Source: a virus
Strand: one strand, 5' to 3'
Length of the DNA stretch: 50,858 nt
Virus record (IMG/VR): IMGVR_UViG_3300045960_000023
Span: 1-50,858 of that record
This document shows, piece by piece, positions 37,741 through 46,947 of the stretch (position 1 is its first letter; the number at the start of each line of letters is the position of its first letter). The translations under genes and the position numbers were made by a program. The notes beneath the pieces are model-generated. The model did not search any database. It was given only the letters and a program-made list of their open reading frames with translations, and was not told where the DNA came from.

Positions 37741-40572
37741 TCACACCTGGTATATGTACATAGTGTCACAGCTCGTTGCGTAGTTCTCAACGGACTGTGC
37801 AATCTGCGTATATGGAGCTACCTTCGAGTATACAGTTATGTGGTCATGAGGAGGCCCATTAAAGCTCGCTACGTAAATGTAGAGATCATCCACCGCTATG
37901 TTGAGCGCACCTGGTTCTGTGGCAAACTCGTCAACGAAAGCGAACGTAGCCTTATCGTATATCCTCAGCTTGTCCAGATCCCTATCCGATACATAGATGT
38001 ATGTCTCGTCACAAGCGATACCACAAGCGTTGTCCATCCAGAAGTTTGGGTCGCCTTCTGTCAACGGTGAAGTACTGGTGATAGAACCATCTGACAAGTC
38101 CATGAGCTGAATGGCCCTATTCCCATAGTCTGCTAGATAAGCTGTCCCATCCCCTACAATTGCCATCTGCTCAATGTAGCCACCTGTCGCTTCAAACGAG
38201 TCAACATAAGCCATCGTTGCCTTGTTGATGCGCCTAATGAAATCACCATCTACGATGTAGACATACGTCCCATCAACTGCCAGCCCATGAGGATTATCAG
38301 AGTAGTCCCAATCCAGATCCTCGTAATAGTCTACAATCGAGTAGTCGGCCTTGTTTAGCCTGTACACTCGAAGCGAACCAGTCACCCCACCATCCTGGTC
38401 TATGACGTAGATGTACGAAGCATCCACTGTCATACCATAGCCATAGCCGAAGATGTCTCCACTCCCGTCTATGTATGCGAAGGTGTTCTTATTGTACCTC
38501 TGCACCTGCCCATTACCTACGCCCAAGTCCATGACATAGAGGTTATCCCCATCTATGAATATGTCCTGAGGGTACACAACACTAAGCTCACTCACATATG
38601 ACAGGTCAGATATGTTCCTCTTAACCACAGTCTCATACTGCGCGGTGTACACATAGGAGCCATCTACCACCATTCTATTGGCATATGTAGCGTAGCCTTC
38701 ACTAGCCAGGCCACCATTAGGGTGCCCTATCGACACGGTCTTCACATAGTCGGTGCCAGCCTTATACATCTTATTATTAGCGCCATCACCAATGTAGAGG
38801 TTCCCACCTGCATATGCTACACCATACGGTGAAGAGGCCCAATAGCGAGAGCGTCCAAACTCCGTCACATATGCAAGCGTGGCCCGATCCAGAACGGCAA
38901 CACGATAGTTCCACGTATCCGCTACATACAGATAATCCTCATCACACGTTAGGTCGTATGCCAAATATGTATACTGCTCAACGGGATCACAGTTCAGACC
39001 TGTGATAGAGCGTATAGTGGAGAGGTCACTCTTACTAATCTCATGCAGCGCCCCATTAGTGGTGTACCATGCCACACTACCGGATGCAGTATGGATAGCT
39101 TGAACTGTTATCCCAGTTCTCTGTGTCACGAGTGAGAGGTCGCTCTTCCGTCTCTTAGTAATCTTACCCGAGCTCTTCACCGTGACATAGGTGTATGTGT
39201 TATCAACTGCAATCCCGAAGGGGCACGCAGGCTCACTCACTTCAATGATCGCTCCAAGCAGCTTAGTGTGCTTAAGCACCTCGTCACAATCGGCTCCTGC
39301 TCCCCCAAGCGGAGCATCGTGCACTATATATAGATCGTCCACTGGGGGTGGGATAGGTGGAATATAGTTCCCATCATAATCCTTCGTCCAATAGCCGCAC
39401 CAAGGGTCGTGCTTCTTAGGTGTAACAGGTGTGTTGTCCACCCTCTGGTTCGGGTTCGTCCAGACTGGGTTGACATAGCCTGGCTCACTAATCGAGGTGC
39501 CCTCATTGTAGTGGGGCTTATCAGGCTGCGGGACGAAGGGCCACACTATGGGCTCAGCTGCTGGGTTACTGTCATAGTTGACAATCGTATCTGAGTGGTC
39601 CCACTCTGGATTGTTCAGGTAGCCCCACTTATTCGCCTGTGCCACAAGGCCCCACACTGGGGTCTCAACAGGAGCTACACCTTTATGCCAATGAGGAATA
39701 GACGGGATAACTGGCGTATAGCGCATATGCACATCAGCTGTGCCACCCGCTACTGCTCCACCTGCAATCACAAAGGGCTTAGATATTCTGGTAAAAGGCG
39801 CTGTCCCACCTACGACTGCTCCACCTTCTCCGACAACTACTATCTCCGCAAAGTTGGTGCCTAGGTAAGGGGCCTCACCTCCTGCCACAGCCCCACCGCT
39901 CACCACCATATCTGCGATCTTAACAGAAGGAGCAGAGCCTCCAGCTACGGCTCCACCACTCATGGTCTCAGATACGATCTGAACAGGAATCCATGTACTG
40001 GGTGCCACGCCTCCTGCGATAGCGCCGCCAGTTGCCGTCTCAACTTTCAGGGTCAAGATAGAAGCAGAGCCACCTGCAATGGCTCCACCTGTCATCGTCT
40101 CGTACTGGACGTTGGCCAGGGCAACCCACTCAACGGGAGCCGTCCCACCTGCTACCGCACCGCCCCCTATAGTCTCAACTCTCAGAGTGGTATGAGCACC
40201 AGTGCCACCTGCGACTGCCCCTCCGCCAACTGTCTCAACACGAAGCATCTTGGCAGGAGCAGAAGCACCCGCAACTGCGCCACCACTAGCCGCCTCATTC
40301 TTCACCTGAACACAAGGAGCCGACCCACCTGCGATCGCACCTCCAGCCATCGTAACTGACTTGTTCAGGTAGCGTGTGGTAGGGGCTGTACCTCCAGCTA
40401 TCGCACCACCGCTCGCTGACATGGTGACTATGGAAACACCAAGCTCAACGTTAACAAGCGGTACGCCATACAAAGGTAGCGAACAATCGTTAGTCACTAC
40501 CTCCGTATCGCTGATGGCTACGCGAGGTACGCCATATAAAGGAAGGCTAAAATCTCTGGTATCTATCGCCAT
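37741..40572 (-). CDS. Repeat-rich fibre with NHL-type beta-propeller
   Basis: 943 residues. Two SLPLYGVP motifs at the N-terminus are followed by eleven repeats of about 20 residues built on GGAVAGG(T/S)AP (about residues 50-285). A Pro/Trp-rich linker (285-410, with YVNPVWTNPNQRVDN) leads to a C-terminal propeller (about 420-943) of NHL-like blades (YVADTWNYRVAVLD, YVYIVDGDFIRRIN, AYLADYGNRAIQLMD, YIYVSDRDLDKLRIYD). This reads as a tail fibre with an extended stalk and a binding head. The ATG overlaps the previous stop (TAATG). Confidence 0.8.
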   Translation of the reverse strand: MAIDTRDFSLPLYGVPRVAISDTEVVTNDCSLPLYGVPLVNVELGVSIVTMSASGGAIAGGTAPTTRYLNKSVTMAGGAIAGGSAPCVQVKNEAASGGAVAGASAPAKMLRVETVGGGAVAGGTGAHTTLRVETIGGGAVAGGTAPVEWVALANVQYETMTGGAIAGGSASILTLKVETATGGAIAGGVAPSTWIPVQIVSETMSGGAVAGGSAPSVKIADMVVSGGAVAGGEAPYLGTNFAEIVVVGEGGAVVGGTAPFTRISKPFVIAGGAVAGGTADVHMRYTPVIPSIPHWHKGVAPVETPVWGLVAQANKWGYLNNPEWDHSDTIVNYDSNPAAEPIVWPFVPQPDKPHYNEGTSISEPGYVNPVWTNPNQRVDNTPVTPKKHDPWCGYWTKDYDGNYIPPIPPPVDDLYIVHDAPLGGAGADCDEVLKHTKLLGAIIEVSEPACPFGIAVDNTYTYVTVKSSGKITKRRKSDLSLVTQRTGITVQAIHTASGSVAWYTTNGALHEISKSDLSTIRSITGLNCDPVEQYTYLAYDLTCDEDYLYVADTWNYRVAVLDRATLAYVTEFGRSRYWASSPYGVAYAGGNLYIGDGANNKMYKAGTDYVKTVSIGHPNGGLASEGYATYANRMVVDGSYVYTAQYETVVKRNISDLSYVSELSVVYPQDIFIDGDNLYVMDLGVGNGQVQRYNKNTFAYIDGSGDIFGYGYGMTVDASYIYVIDQDGGVTGSLRVYRLNKADYSIVDYYEDLDWDYSDNPHGLAVDGTYVYIVDGDFIRRINKATMAYVDSFEATGGYIEQMAIVGDGTAYLADYGNRAIQLMDLSDGSITSTSPLTEGDPNFWMDNACGIACDETYIYVSDRDLDKLRIYDKATFAFVDEFATEPGALNIAVDDLYIYVASFNGPPHDHITVYSKVAPYTQIAQSVENYATSCDTMYIYQV
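39730..40422 (-). repeat. Eleven-copy tandem coding repeat (GGAVAGG)
   Basis: Tandem units of about 60 bp encode the glycine-rich stalk of the fibre above. The GGA(I/V)AGG core is nearly invariant, while the linker between cores varies in length and sequence. Such repeats can expand or shrink by recombination and may also be misassembled. Confidence 0.8.
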
Positions 40573-43382
40573 TAGACCGCCACGAGGTGAATGTCGTCAA
40601 TACCTATGTCGCCAGTTGTCGATCCATCCCAGGCCATAAACTGTAGCCTCAGGTACCCAGCTTCAGACGCAGTAACTGTTGCCGAAGTGTGCTCCTCCCA
40701 GCTATCTGTCAGCGTCACGCTTTGCTCATAGATAGGTGTAATGCCACAACCTGATATGCAATACTTCAACGTGCAGTCTGCTCCAGAGCTAGTCTTCTTC
40801 ACATAAAAGTGAACCTTATAGTCATCTCCAGCTGTCACTGGTATATAGATGGGCTGCACGCACATAGGCAGATACACATAAGTTGGGCTTAAATATAAGC
40901 ATAGCCCAGATCCTCCTCGTGCCCATGCTGCGTTCTGGCCACCTGTTATCTGGTCAGAAACTGTTCCAAATGAGTAGTATGTTATATACCGCCCTGCTTG
41001 CTTGAAGCTGTCAATACAAAGTATAGGTCCATTACCACAGTAAGGTGACTCGATATAAGCTGCCCACGTTCCAGATGTCTCTATGTAGCGACCAATTCTT
41101 ATCGGGCCAATAGGTACTGAACTATTGCTTCCCCCCACAGTAGGCTGAATTCCATAAGCTATAGTCGCATCGCAATTTACCTCTCCTATCTCTGCACCTA
41201 GCGCATCTCCAACAAGCAAAGAGTTAAACGTATTATAGAAGTTGACCTTATCTATATACACATTCTCAGCAGTGGTTGCAATGCGTAGACCATCAGGACT
41301 TGCTGGGCCCCCGTAGATGTTTATAGTTCCATGATACTTAAGGTCGCCATGAATGGCAACTACACTATAGATATTCCTATTCGATGTAGCGTTAATGGTT
41401 CCTGTCCCTGTAGACCCCTGTCCTACTATGTAAGCTGGAACATATGTCTGACCACTACCAATACAATAGTGGTCGCCCTCCCACCTGTGACAATGTGTAC
41501 TTCCTGGGTACGAGCCTAACGCAACTGTAACCCCAGCTCCAGTGCTAGCTCCACAGAGGTTAGAAAACTTATGTCCCCCATAGTCGCTAGAATTGTCTAC
41601 GCTTATGACATAGCCTCTACCGACTTGTCCTACCCTATCAATGGCTATTGAATTCTTAGTGGCGCAAGTTAAGACAGCTATATTAGTTGTAGCTCCAGCT
41701 ACACCAAACATAGACATGCCAGTCGAATCCTGAGAGTCTGTAGAGAAGTCCCATCCTCCCTGGAACGTTAAGTAGTTCTGCGACCAAAGACCTGCGCCAC
41801 TAGAAAGGTTACTTATAGATGCGGAAGCATTTATCCTATAAGGCTCAATGATATAGGCGTGGACATCAGTAGCTGTAGCAAGATGATAAGGGGAAGCATT
41901 CGTAGTGGAGTGCCCATAGCCAAGACCAACAGTTAGCCCATCTGTAGACACACTACTTACACAGAACCACCATCCATCATCTCTACCAACAGCAGAGCCG
42001 TGAGCTAGATCGTTGGTAGCAAAGATATTGTCTATATAGAACGTAGGCGTTGTTGGGTCGGACACTGCATATAGAGCAATAGACCGTATACCATTAGATA
42101 GCGCAGATCCTTTGTCTAGAACGATAAGATGTGATGTACTACCTACTAGTGCAGGGAGGTTGAGCGTGTCTAGCGCAGTATCACCAGTCGCATCACTACA
42201 CAGCTTTAGCTGGATATTCCCAGCAGCTTGCGCTGTGCCTAAGAGATAGATATACATAGAGACCTTGGTGTAGCCAGATAGATTAAGCTCATTACCCGCA
42301 CCAAAGTCTACCCAAGCTATCTTCCCAGATGTAAAGGCAGATGCCACGGCAATATACGATGACTTTGATCCCTCAACGAAGTATGTAGTGTTCGTATTGA
42401 CAGTGACCGCTGCATCTGTCTTAGACCACGCAGACTCACACGCGTAGATATTGGCGGTCCTAGCATTATCCAAGACAAAGGTTGAATTACCATTCGTCCA
42501 GTCAGAGTGGCCCATATCCACCTTAGTTGACTTCTTTATATAAACTGTATCACCATTGGAAAGTGAGCCTGCAGGAAATCCAGTATCGAACGTCTTCTTT
42601 GGCACTGTGTAGACCTGGCCACTATTAGCATCAGACCCGCTAGTAGGGTCTACATACCAGTTCCCAGCCCAGTGTGCACCTGCGCCCGAGAACGTACCAG
42701 CCTTGATAGCATCTATATCAGCGTCAGATAAGAAGGAGTCCCAGAGCGTCAGCTCGTCAATCTCACCATCATGAGGGGACGTTCCAGCGCCTAGAGCACC
42801 TACGCCATAGTCGCCATCTTCTATGTTCATCTCATTAGCCAGAGCTGACCAACCACTAGTCCAGTCACCAGCTGTATCGTCCCATACCCTATAATGAAGC
42901 CTTTTCCTGTAATCTCCTTGTATACACACTGCAAAGAAGTACCACCGACCAGTAGTGATGGTCTTCATAACATGATAGGCCCAAGACCCTCCACCTGCTG
43001 CGGCCCAAGCTACTCGAAAAGAAGTAGTCCCCCCTCCGACATAGAAGCAGTACTTGGTCAATGCGTACTTACTAAAAAGACCCCAGGCCGACGGAGTAGA
43101 CTCACACATGAACCAACCTGTTACAGAGAAGTTGGTATTAGTCGTCCCATTCTTCCCAGGCCATGTGCTTGGTGCGCTAGAGTCAGATAAAATAAGGTAT
43201 TGTGTACTACTAGACTCAAAGTCAGCAGACGCAGAACCCTGCTTATAATCAGTGGTGTTAGCAACTGGATAAGCAGTTCCATTCGAAAGGGTGGCACTTC
43301 CCTTACTATCGGTGAGAAGTGCCCCATCCTCGAAATTGTACACTGACAAGCAGTGGGTTGCACTGGAGAAATCGTTCGCCAT
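40572..43382 (-). CDS. LamG-domain tail spike/fibre candidate
   Basis: 936 residues. Residues 1-225 form a LamG/concanavalin-like domain (SVYNFEDGALLTDSKGSATL, FSVTGWFMC, GEIDELTLWDSFLSDADIDA). The middle (about 245-830) looks like a beta-helix with repeated Asn/Gly/Ser turns. The C-terminus (about 835-936) is a carbohydrate-binding-module-like jelly roll (YKVHFYVKKTSSGADCTLKY, DIGIDDIHLVAV). Together these suggest surface-glycan binding, possibly with depolymerase activity. No catalytic residues can be named. TAGGAG precedes the ATG. Confidence 0.75.
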   Translation of the reverse strand: MANDFSSATHCLSVYNFEDGALLTDSKGSATLSNGTAYPVANTTDYKQGSASADFESSSTQYLILSDSSAPSTWPGKNGTTNTNFSVTGWFMCESTPSAWGLFSKYALTKYCFYVGGGTTSFRVAWAAAGGGSWAYHVMKTITTGRWYFFAVCIQGDYRKRLHYRVWDDTAGDWTSGWSALANEMNIEDGDYGVGALGAGTSPHDGEIDELTLWDSFLSDADIDAIKAGTFSGAGAHWAGNWYVDPTSGSDANSGQVYTVPKKTFDTGFPAGSLSNGDTVYIKKSTKVDMGHSDWTNGNSTFVLDNARTANIYACESAWSKTDAAVTVNTNTTYFVEGSKSSYIAVASAFTSGKIAWVDFGAGNELNLSGYTKVSMYIYLLGTAQAAGNIQLKLCSDATGDTALDTLNLPALVGSTSHLIVLDKGSALSNGIRSIALYAVSDPTTPTFYIDNIFATNDLAHGSAVGRDDGWWFCVSSVSTDGLTVGLGYGHSTTNASPYHLATATDVHAYIIEPYRINASASISNLSSGAGLWSQNYLTFQGGWDFSTDSQDSTGMSMFGVAGATTNIAVLTCATKNSIAIDRVGQVGRGYVISVDNSSDYGGHKFSNLCGASTGAGVTVALGSYPGSTHCHRWEGDHYCIGSGQTYVPAYIVGQGSTGTGTINATSNRNIYSVVAIHGDLKYHGTINIYGGPASPDGLRIATTAENVYIDKVNFYNTFNSLLVGDALGAEIGEVNCDATIAYGIQPTVGGSNSSVPIGPIRIGRYIETSGTWAAYIESPYCGNGPILCIDSFKQAGRYITYYSFGTVSDQITGGQNAAWARGGSGLCLYLSPTYVYLPMCVQPIYIPVTAGDDYKVHFYVKKTSSGADCTLKYCISGCGITPIYEQSVTLTDSWEEHTSATVTASEAGYLRLQFMAWDGSTTGDIGIDDIHLVAV

Positions 43383-43394
43383 CTTGCGCTCCTA

Positions 43395-43817
43395 TCAGCT
43401 AGGGGTACCTTTGCTCAACTGGAACGTAGGGGTAACCTTCAACTGGTCGCCGTTGTTAGCGGGGGTAAAGGTCGACGCAAACTTCTCAGCCCAGATCAAC
43501 ACGGTACCTGCGTTGTTCGTGACCAGGTAGCCGTAGATATCTGTGTTCGTGGTGAGAGGGCCGGTGAAGGTAAACGTCTGCTCAGCGTAGACCGCGTCGC
43601 TGGGATCATTTGCAGTGTCGACCGTCCAGCTATTATTGGTCAGCGTCTTGGCAGCATAGCCACCACCAACTGCCAACGTATAGTCGCCAATCACATCTGC
43701 GTCGTCAGGTGTCACGTCAGTGACGAACAATTCCAGCTTCAGATTCTGCTGCGCTGTGTTGTTGAAAAAGGTATTGAGAATAAGATCTGCGCCAACATCT
43801 ACGAGTGTAAGAGCCAT
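43395..43817 (-). CDS. Small beta-rich virion protein
   Basis: 140 residues. NLKLELFVTDVTPDDADVIG, WTVDTANDPSDAVYAEQTFT and TDIYGYLVTNNAGTVLIWAE are typical of small structural proteins found beside tail spikes. It is similar in plan to the protein at 35852-36277 but not clearly homologous by eye. AGGAGGATACA precedes the ATG. Confidence 0.65.
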   Translation of the reverse strand: MALTLVDVGADLILNTFFNNTAQQNLKLELFVTDVTPDDADVIGDYTLAVGGGYAAKTLTNNSWTVDTANDPSDAVYAEQTFTFTGPLTTNTDIYGYLVTNNAGTVLIWAEKFASTFTPANNGDQLKVTPTFQLSKGTPS

Positions 43818-43826
43818 TGTATCCTC

Positions 43827-44396
43827 CTATGAGATAGCCATGCTTCCTCTTTGCGTCATTGTAAGGGTAAGGGGATCAGCTGCGATAACCAAGCTCGTCC
43901 CCACTCCATCTGTATCAGGTCCACCGATGAGCACTTGCCCATTGTAGTTACACATAGCCACCGCTGTTGGGAGCGTGGCAGATGTGGTGTAAGCACCAGT
44001 CGCCGCACTCCGGATAACAGCAACGTGCCCATTGCTCATATACAGGTAGCTATGGAAATCAACTACATCCCACGGGCTTCCTGCCGCAGCGGCTGTGTAC
44101 ATCAGAGTCCATGAGCCTCCGATCAGCTCATATATCTTCTGAGCGCCACACGCTAGGGTCACATGGGAAAGGGCGAACAGCTGAGGATAGGGGAACGCAT
44201 CTGTGATAGGCGTGCCCAGCTTGGTAAGCGTCTCAAGCGCCTGGAGTACACCATCTTGTCCAACTGCGCCATCACAGGTGATGAGGTACTCCTCATTCCG
44301 AGGGTTCCTCAGCGACGCTCTCAGTCCCCTAGAGAGGTCTCTATCCACGGTGAAGGTGAACTTTCCACCCTTCACCACAACAGCGTACATAGCCAT
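43827..44396 (-). CDS. Tail/neck-associated beta protein
   Basis: 189 residues. The N-terminus (YAVVVKGGKFTFTVDRDLSR) and middle (FHSYLYMSNGHVAVIRSAAT, NYNGQVLIGGPDTDGVG) suggest a propeller-like beta structure, as in podovirus tail nozzle proteins. The ATG overlaps the stop of the upstream gene. Function inferred from position between neck protein and fibres. Confidence 0.6.
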   Translation of the reverse strand: MAMYAVVVKGGKFTFTVDRDLSRGLRASLRNPRNEEYLITCDGAVGQDGVLQALETLTKLGTPITDAFPYPQLFALSHVTLACGAQKIYELIGGSWTLMYTAAAAGSPWDVVDFHSYLYMSNGHVAVIRSAATGAYTTSATLPTAVAMCNYNGQVLIGGPDTDGVGTSLVIAADPLTLTMTQRGSMAIS

Positions 44397-44764
44397 TAGA
44401 TGTCTCCGTGGTTAGTGGGGCGTACCGCCTCGAGCGGCCCATCGAAGGTGCGTCTCGGCTTGCTATCCACGCCCTTCATATCCAGCGTTCCCAGAGTCTT
44501 GAGCTTCTGCTGAATCATAGGAACGGCCTTGGCCAGCTTCTCCTCATACGAGAGCAAGGGATTCTTACCATCAACCTGCTCGATCGTCGAGGCGACCACA
44601 TCCTTATGATTCGCGAATTCTGGGTGATCCTTGTAGAACGCGCTGTTCAGCTTACTGTACATGGCCTGTTGCGCCATCAAGCTACCCATCACAGTGGGCA
44701 ATGAGAGGATAGCCCTCTCCACTGCAGCGTTGATGATCTCTTCTCTCTCCTCAGGCGTTATCAT
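44396..44764 (-). CDS. Small helical virion-operon protein
   Basis: 122 residues from the ATG at 44764, four bases before which the upstream gene stops; GGGGGGA acts as ribosome-binding site. Helices: TPEEREEIINAAVERAILSL, then a middle helix and EKLAKAVPMIQQKLKTLG. Ends basic. Unknown, perhaps a head-tail connector. Confidence 0.6.
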   Translation of the reverse strand: MITPEEREEIINAAVERAILSLPTVMGSLMAQQAMYSKLNSAFYKDHPEFANHKDVVASTIEQVDGKNPLLSYEEKLAKAVPMIQQKLKTLGTLDMKGVDSKPRRTFDGPLEAVRPTNHGDI

Positions 44765-44765
44765 C

Positions 44766-45509
44766 TTATCCCCCCATCTGGCTCGTGCCAGCTGTATCGT
44801 ATTCTGCATCATCGTCGTCCAGACCTTTGAGGTCACCCTGAACAACGATCTTCATATCTGCCGCACCACTTGTGTTCATGTAGAGCCCGTGCAACTTCAT
44901 AATAGCGGCAGCAATAAGTGTATCGGGATGGTTCTCAGTCCAGTAGGATTGGACCTGAGTCCACAGGCCACCACTCAGGGTAGCAGAAAGTGTTGGACTA
45001 TAGAAGAGGCCCACGATGCTGATGAAGCAGAGCTCCGCGGGCGTAGGCATGATAATGATGCCGTTGTTCACGAAGTGGGTGCTATCAAGCAGTAGGTCTT
45101 CAATGTCCTGTTGCCCGCCACCACTCAGCATCGTATCAGGATAGGGGCGGAAGGAGACAGGCGCGTAGTCGGTAGGCGGCCCCTGAGTCTCGGACGAGAG
45201 GGCCTTTCCATAGTACTCCTTGATCTCTCCAAGGGAGCAGAGGTTCAAGGGGTAAAGTGAGGTTCCATCACTCTTAGTATACCACACTTCTTTGACAGCA
45301 CGCAGGCCTTCAACATACACCTTGAGGGTTCCAGCTGCCACAGATTGCACATTCCTAGCCGTGGCCTTCTGAAAATCGTGGCTACGATCCAAGTACCGCT
45401 GTGCAGCGTTGAGGAAGAAGTCAGCCCCATTGTCCTCATTGGTAGATGTGATGAGGTCATAACGTCCACTCACCTCCACGAACTTATCTCTAACTTCCTT
45501 GTAAGTCAT
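44766..45509 (-). CDS. Head-tail adaptor candidate
   Basis: 247 residues from the ATG at 45509. The body (NGADFFLNAAQRYLDRSHDF, then VKEVWYTKSDGTSLYPLNLC, and SYWTENHPDTLIAAAIMKLH) is like podovirus/siphovirus adaptor proteins that follow the major capsid gene: an N-terminal helical bundle, then beta segments. The position directly after the capsid gene and before tail genes supports this. A palindrome copy lies 14 bases upstream of the start. Confidence 0.7.
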   Translation of the reverse strand: MTYKEVRDKFVEVSGRYDLITSTNEDNGADFFLNAAQRYLDRSHDFQKATARNVQSVAAGTLKVYVEGLRAVKEVWYTKSDGTSLYPLNLCSLGEIKEYYGKALSSETQGPPTDYAPVSFRPYPDTMLSGGGQQDIEDLLLDSTHFVNNGIIIMPTPAELCFISIVGLFYSPTLSATLSGGLWTQVQSYWTENHPDTLIAAAIMKLHGLYMNTSGAADMKIVVQGDLKGLDDDDAEYDTAGTSQMGG

Positions 45510-45522
45510 GTGCCCACCTTTT

Positions 45523-45535
45523 ACCAATCGTTGGT
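45523..45535. promoter_or_regulatory. Dispersed palindrome copy 10 (ACCAATCGTTGGT)
   Basis: Followed by ATAAG on the + strand. Located between the capsid-gene terminator hairpin and the start of the adaptor gene. Confidence 0.55.
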
Positions 45536-45541
45536 ATAAGT

Positions 45542-45575
45542 GGGTGGGGAGAGGTCCGAGGTTCTCTCCCCACCC
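45542..45575 (-). terminator. Terminator-like hairpin behind the major capsid gene
   Basis: A perfect 12-bp GC-rich stem (GGGTGGGGAGAG with CTCTCCCCACCC) and a 10-base loop, 43 bases after the capsid stop. On the transcribed (minus) strand no strong U-run follows, so partial termination, or protection of the capsid mRNA 3' end from nucleases, is likely. Several phages place a leaky terminator at this point so that capsid protein is made in excess. Confidence 0.75.
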
Positions 45576-45617
45576 CGCCGCTTCAACTTAGAGAGGAGGA
45601 AGTGTCGACGGCGCTAC

Positions 45618-46919
45618 TTATGCATCCTGTCCAAAGCCGTTCAAGAAGCCGAACACCGTGGGGTGATGCAGCTCAAGACCAGCTTCCGTCAGATACTCCT
45701 CATCAGTGCCGTCAATGCGGTTAGCATTGTTACCCTTGCTGCTCTGCTTCGCCTCACCCTCACCATAGAACTGCGTATCATCAATGTAGCGATAGGACAG
45801 TTCCTCAGGCTCGAGGATCAGGACGGAGTTGCGCAGGGTGGCCTCCATCGAGAACAGAGGATGCGTCTTCAGGTAGATCGTCCCGAAGGGCGTGATCCAC
45901 TGGTTGAAAGACATACCATAGGCCTTGGTAGCAGGGGTGATCTCATAGTGACCACCGCTTGCAGCCAGGCGGTTGAGGCCCAGAAGAGCGCCAGAACCGC
46001 AGAAGCACAGCTTCTCCTGACGACCGTAGCGGAACATCACCTCGAGGTAGCTATTCAGCCACGCTTCGCCACCACCGTCATCGAGCCACGCCTTACCAGT
46101 GTAAGTGGCATTGGTCGTGTAGTCGTCGACGTTAGCCGGCGCATTGACTCTGAGGAAATTGAGAATACCACCAGTGGTACGCTCAGGCTTACCATTATCT
46201 CCAGTTCCCTCAGTAGGGATACCGAAGATGAAGGCTTTCTCCATCTCGAGCGAATGGAGCTCCAGGGCCTCGCGCTTCGCCTCTTTATACGCATCACCAG
46301 TGCGCAGCTTCGTCTTCCTCGCTGTGCGCGTGATGCTCAGCGGGGTACGGAAGATCTGCGTATAGTTGTACAGCTTCGTGGGGTCGTAAGCGATAGCCCC
46401 AGGCATAGCCGCACCTTCCGCGTTGATGTTACCTACGATGATAACGGTATCGCAGTTGCTCAGGTCCGTGCTAGTACCGTTGTCATCCGCTTCCAGCAGC
46501 TTCACAGCAATGTAACTGGAAGCGCCGTTGTTCGCCTTGGCAATGACCTTACCAACATGGTCGTTGGTGGAGTCAGAAGCATCGCGCATGAGCACCTGAT
46601 GGCCCACTCTGAAGTGGCCATTCTCAGCCGCACTCATCTTCAGGTAGACCACATCACCTGCGACGCCACCACTCACGTATGCAACCGAGAGCGCAGCGTC
46701 GGTGTAGACGCCAGTGACCGTCGCGCGCTGCGTGGGCAGCGTCTTCGTCCACCAGTAGAACTGAGGATCATTGACCATCTCGTTCTTCAGCTTGCTCATG
46801 ATAGCAGTCAGGGGTGCCTGTCCATTCGGGTAAAGGTAGAGGATACCTTCACGCCAACTCTTCGGGCGCTGATCGGTAGCCCAGTCACCAGTGCCCCTCA
46901 TTCCAAGAAATCCAGCCAT
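45618..46919 (-). CDS. Major capsid protein (DUF5309-type)
   Basis: 433 residues. The start GFLGMRGTGDWATDQRPKSW and the later TQIFRTPLSITRTARKTKLR with DAYKEAKREALELHSLEMEK and FIFGIPTEG match the DUF5309 major capsid family (HK97 fold). No propeptide is evident. The place downstream of portal and scaffold and upstream of an adaptor fits. GGAGAA precedes the ATG, and a strong hairpin follows the gene. Confidence 0.88.
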   Translation of the reverse strand: MAGFLGMRGTGDWATDQRPKSWREGILYLYPNGQAPLTAIMSKLKNEMVNDPQFYWWTKTLPTQRATVTGVYTDAALSVAYVSGGVAGDVVYLKMSAAENGHFRVGHQVLMRDASDSTNDHVGKVIAKANNGASSYIAVKLLEADDNGTSTDLSNCDTVIIVGNINAEGAAMPGAIAYDPTKLYNYTQIFRTPLSITRTARKTKLRTGDAYKEAKREALELHSLEMEKAFIFGIPTEGTGDNGKPERTTGGILNFLRVNAPANVDDYTTNATYTGKAWLDDGGGEAWLNSYLEVMFRYGRQEKLCFCGSGALLGLNRLAASGGHYEITPATKAYGMSFNQWITPFGTIYLKTHPLFSMEATLRNSVLILEPEELSYRYIDDTQFYGEGEAKQSSKGNNANRIDGTDEEYLTEAGLELHHPTVFGFLNGFGQDA

Positions 46920-46947
46920 CGTTATTCTCCTTCGGCCTTAGCCGCGT

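Noticed and set aside
39730-40422. CRISPR-like array (regular units of about 60 bp)
   Set aside because: The units are in-frame codons of a glycine-rich fibre stalk, not repeats separated by unique spacers of equal length.
37741-40572. Diversity-generating retroelement target in the fibre
   Set aside because: No reverse transcriptase or template repeat was seen in the window.
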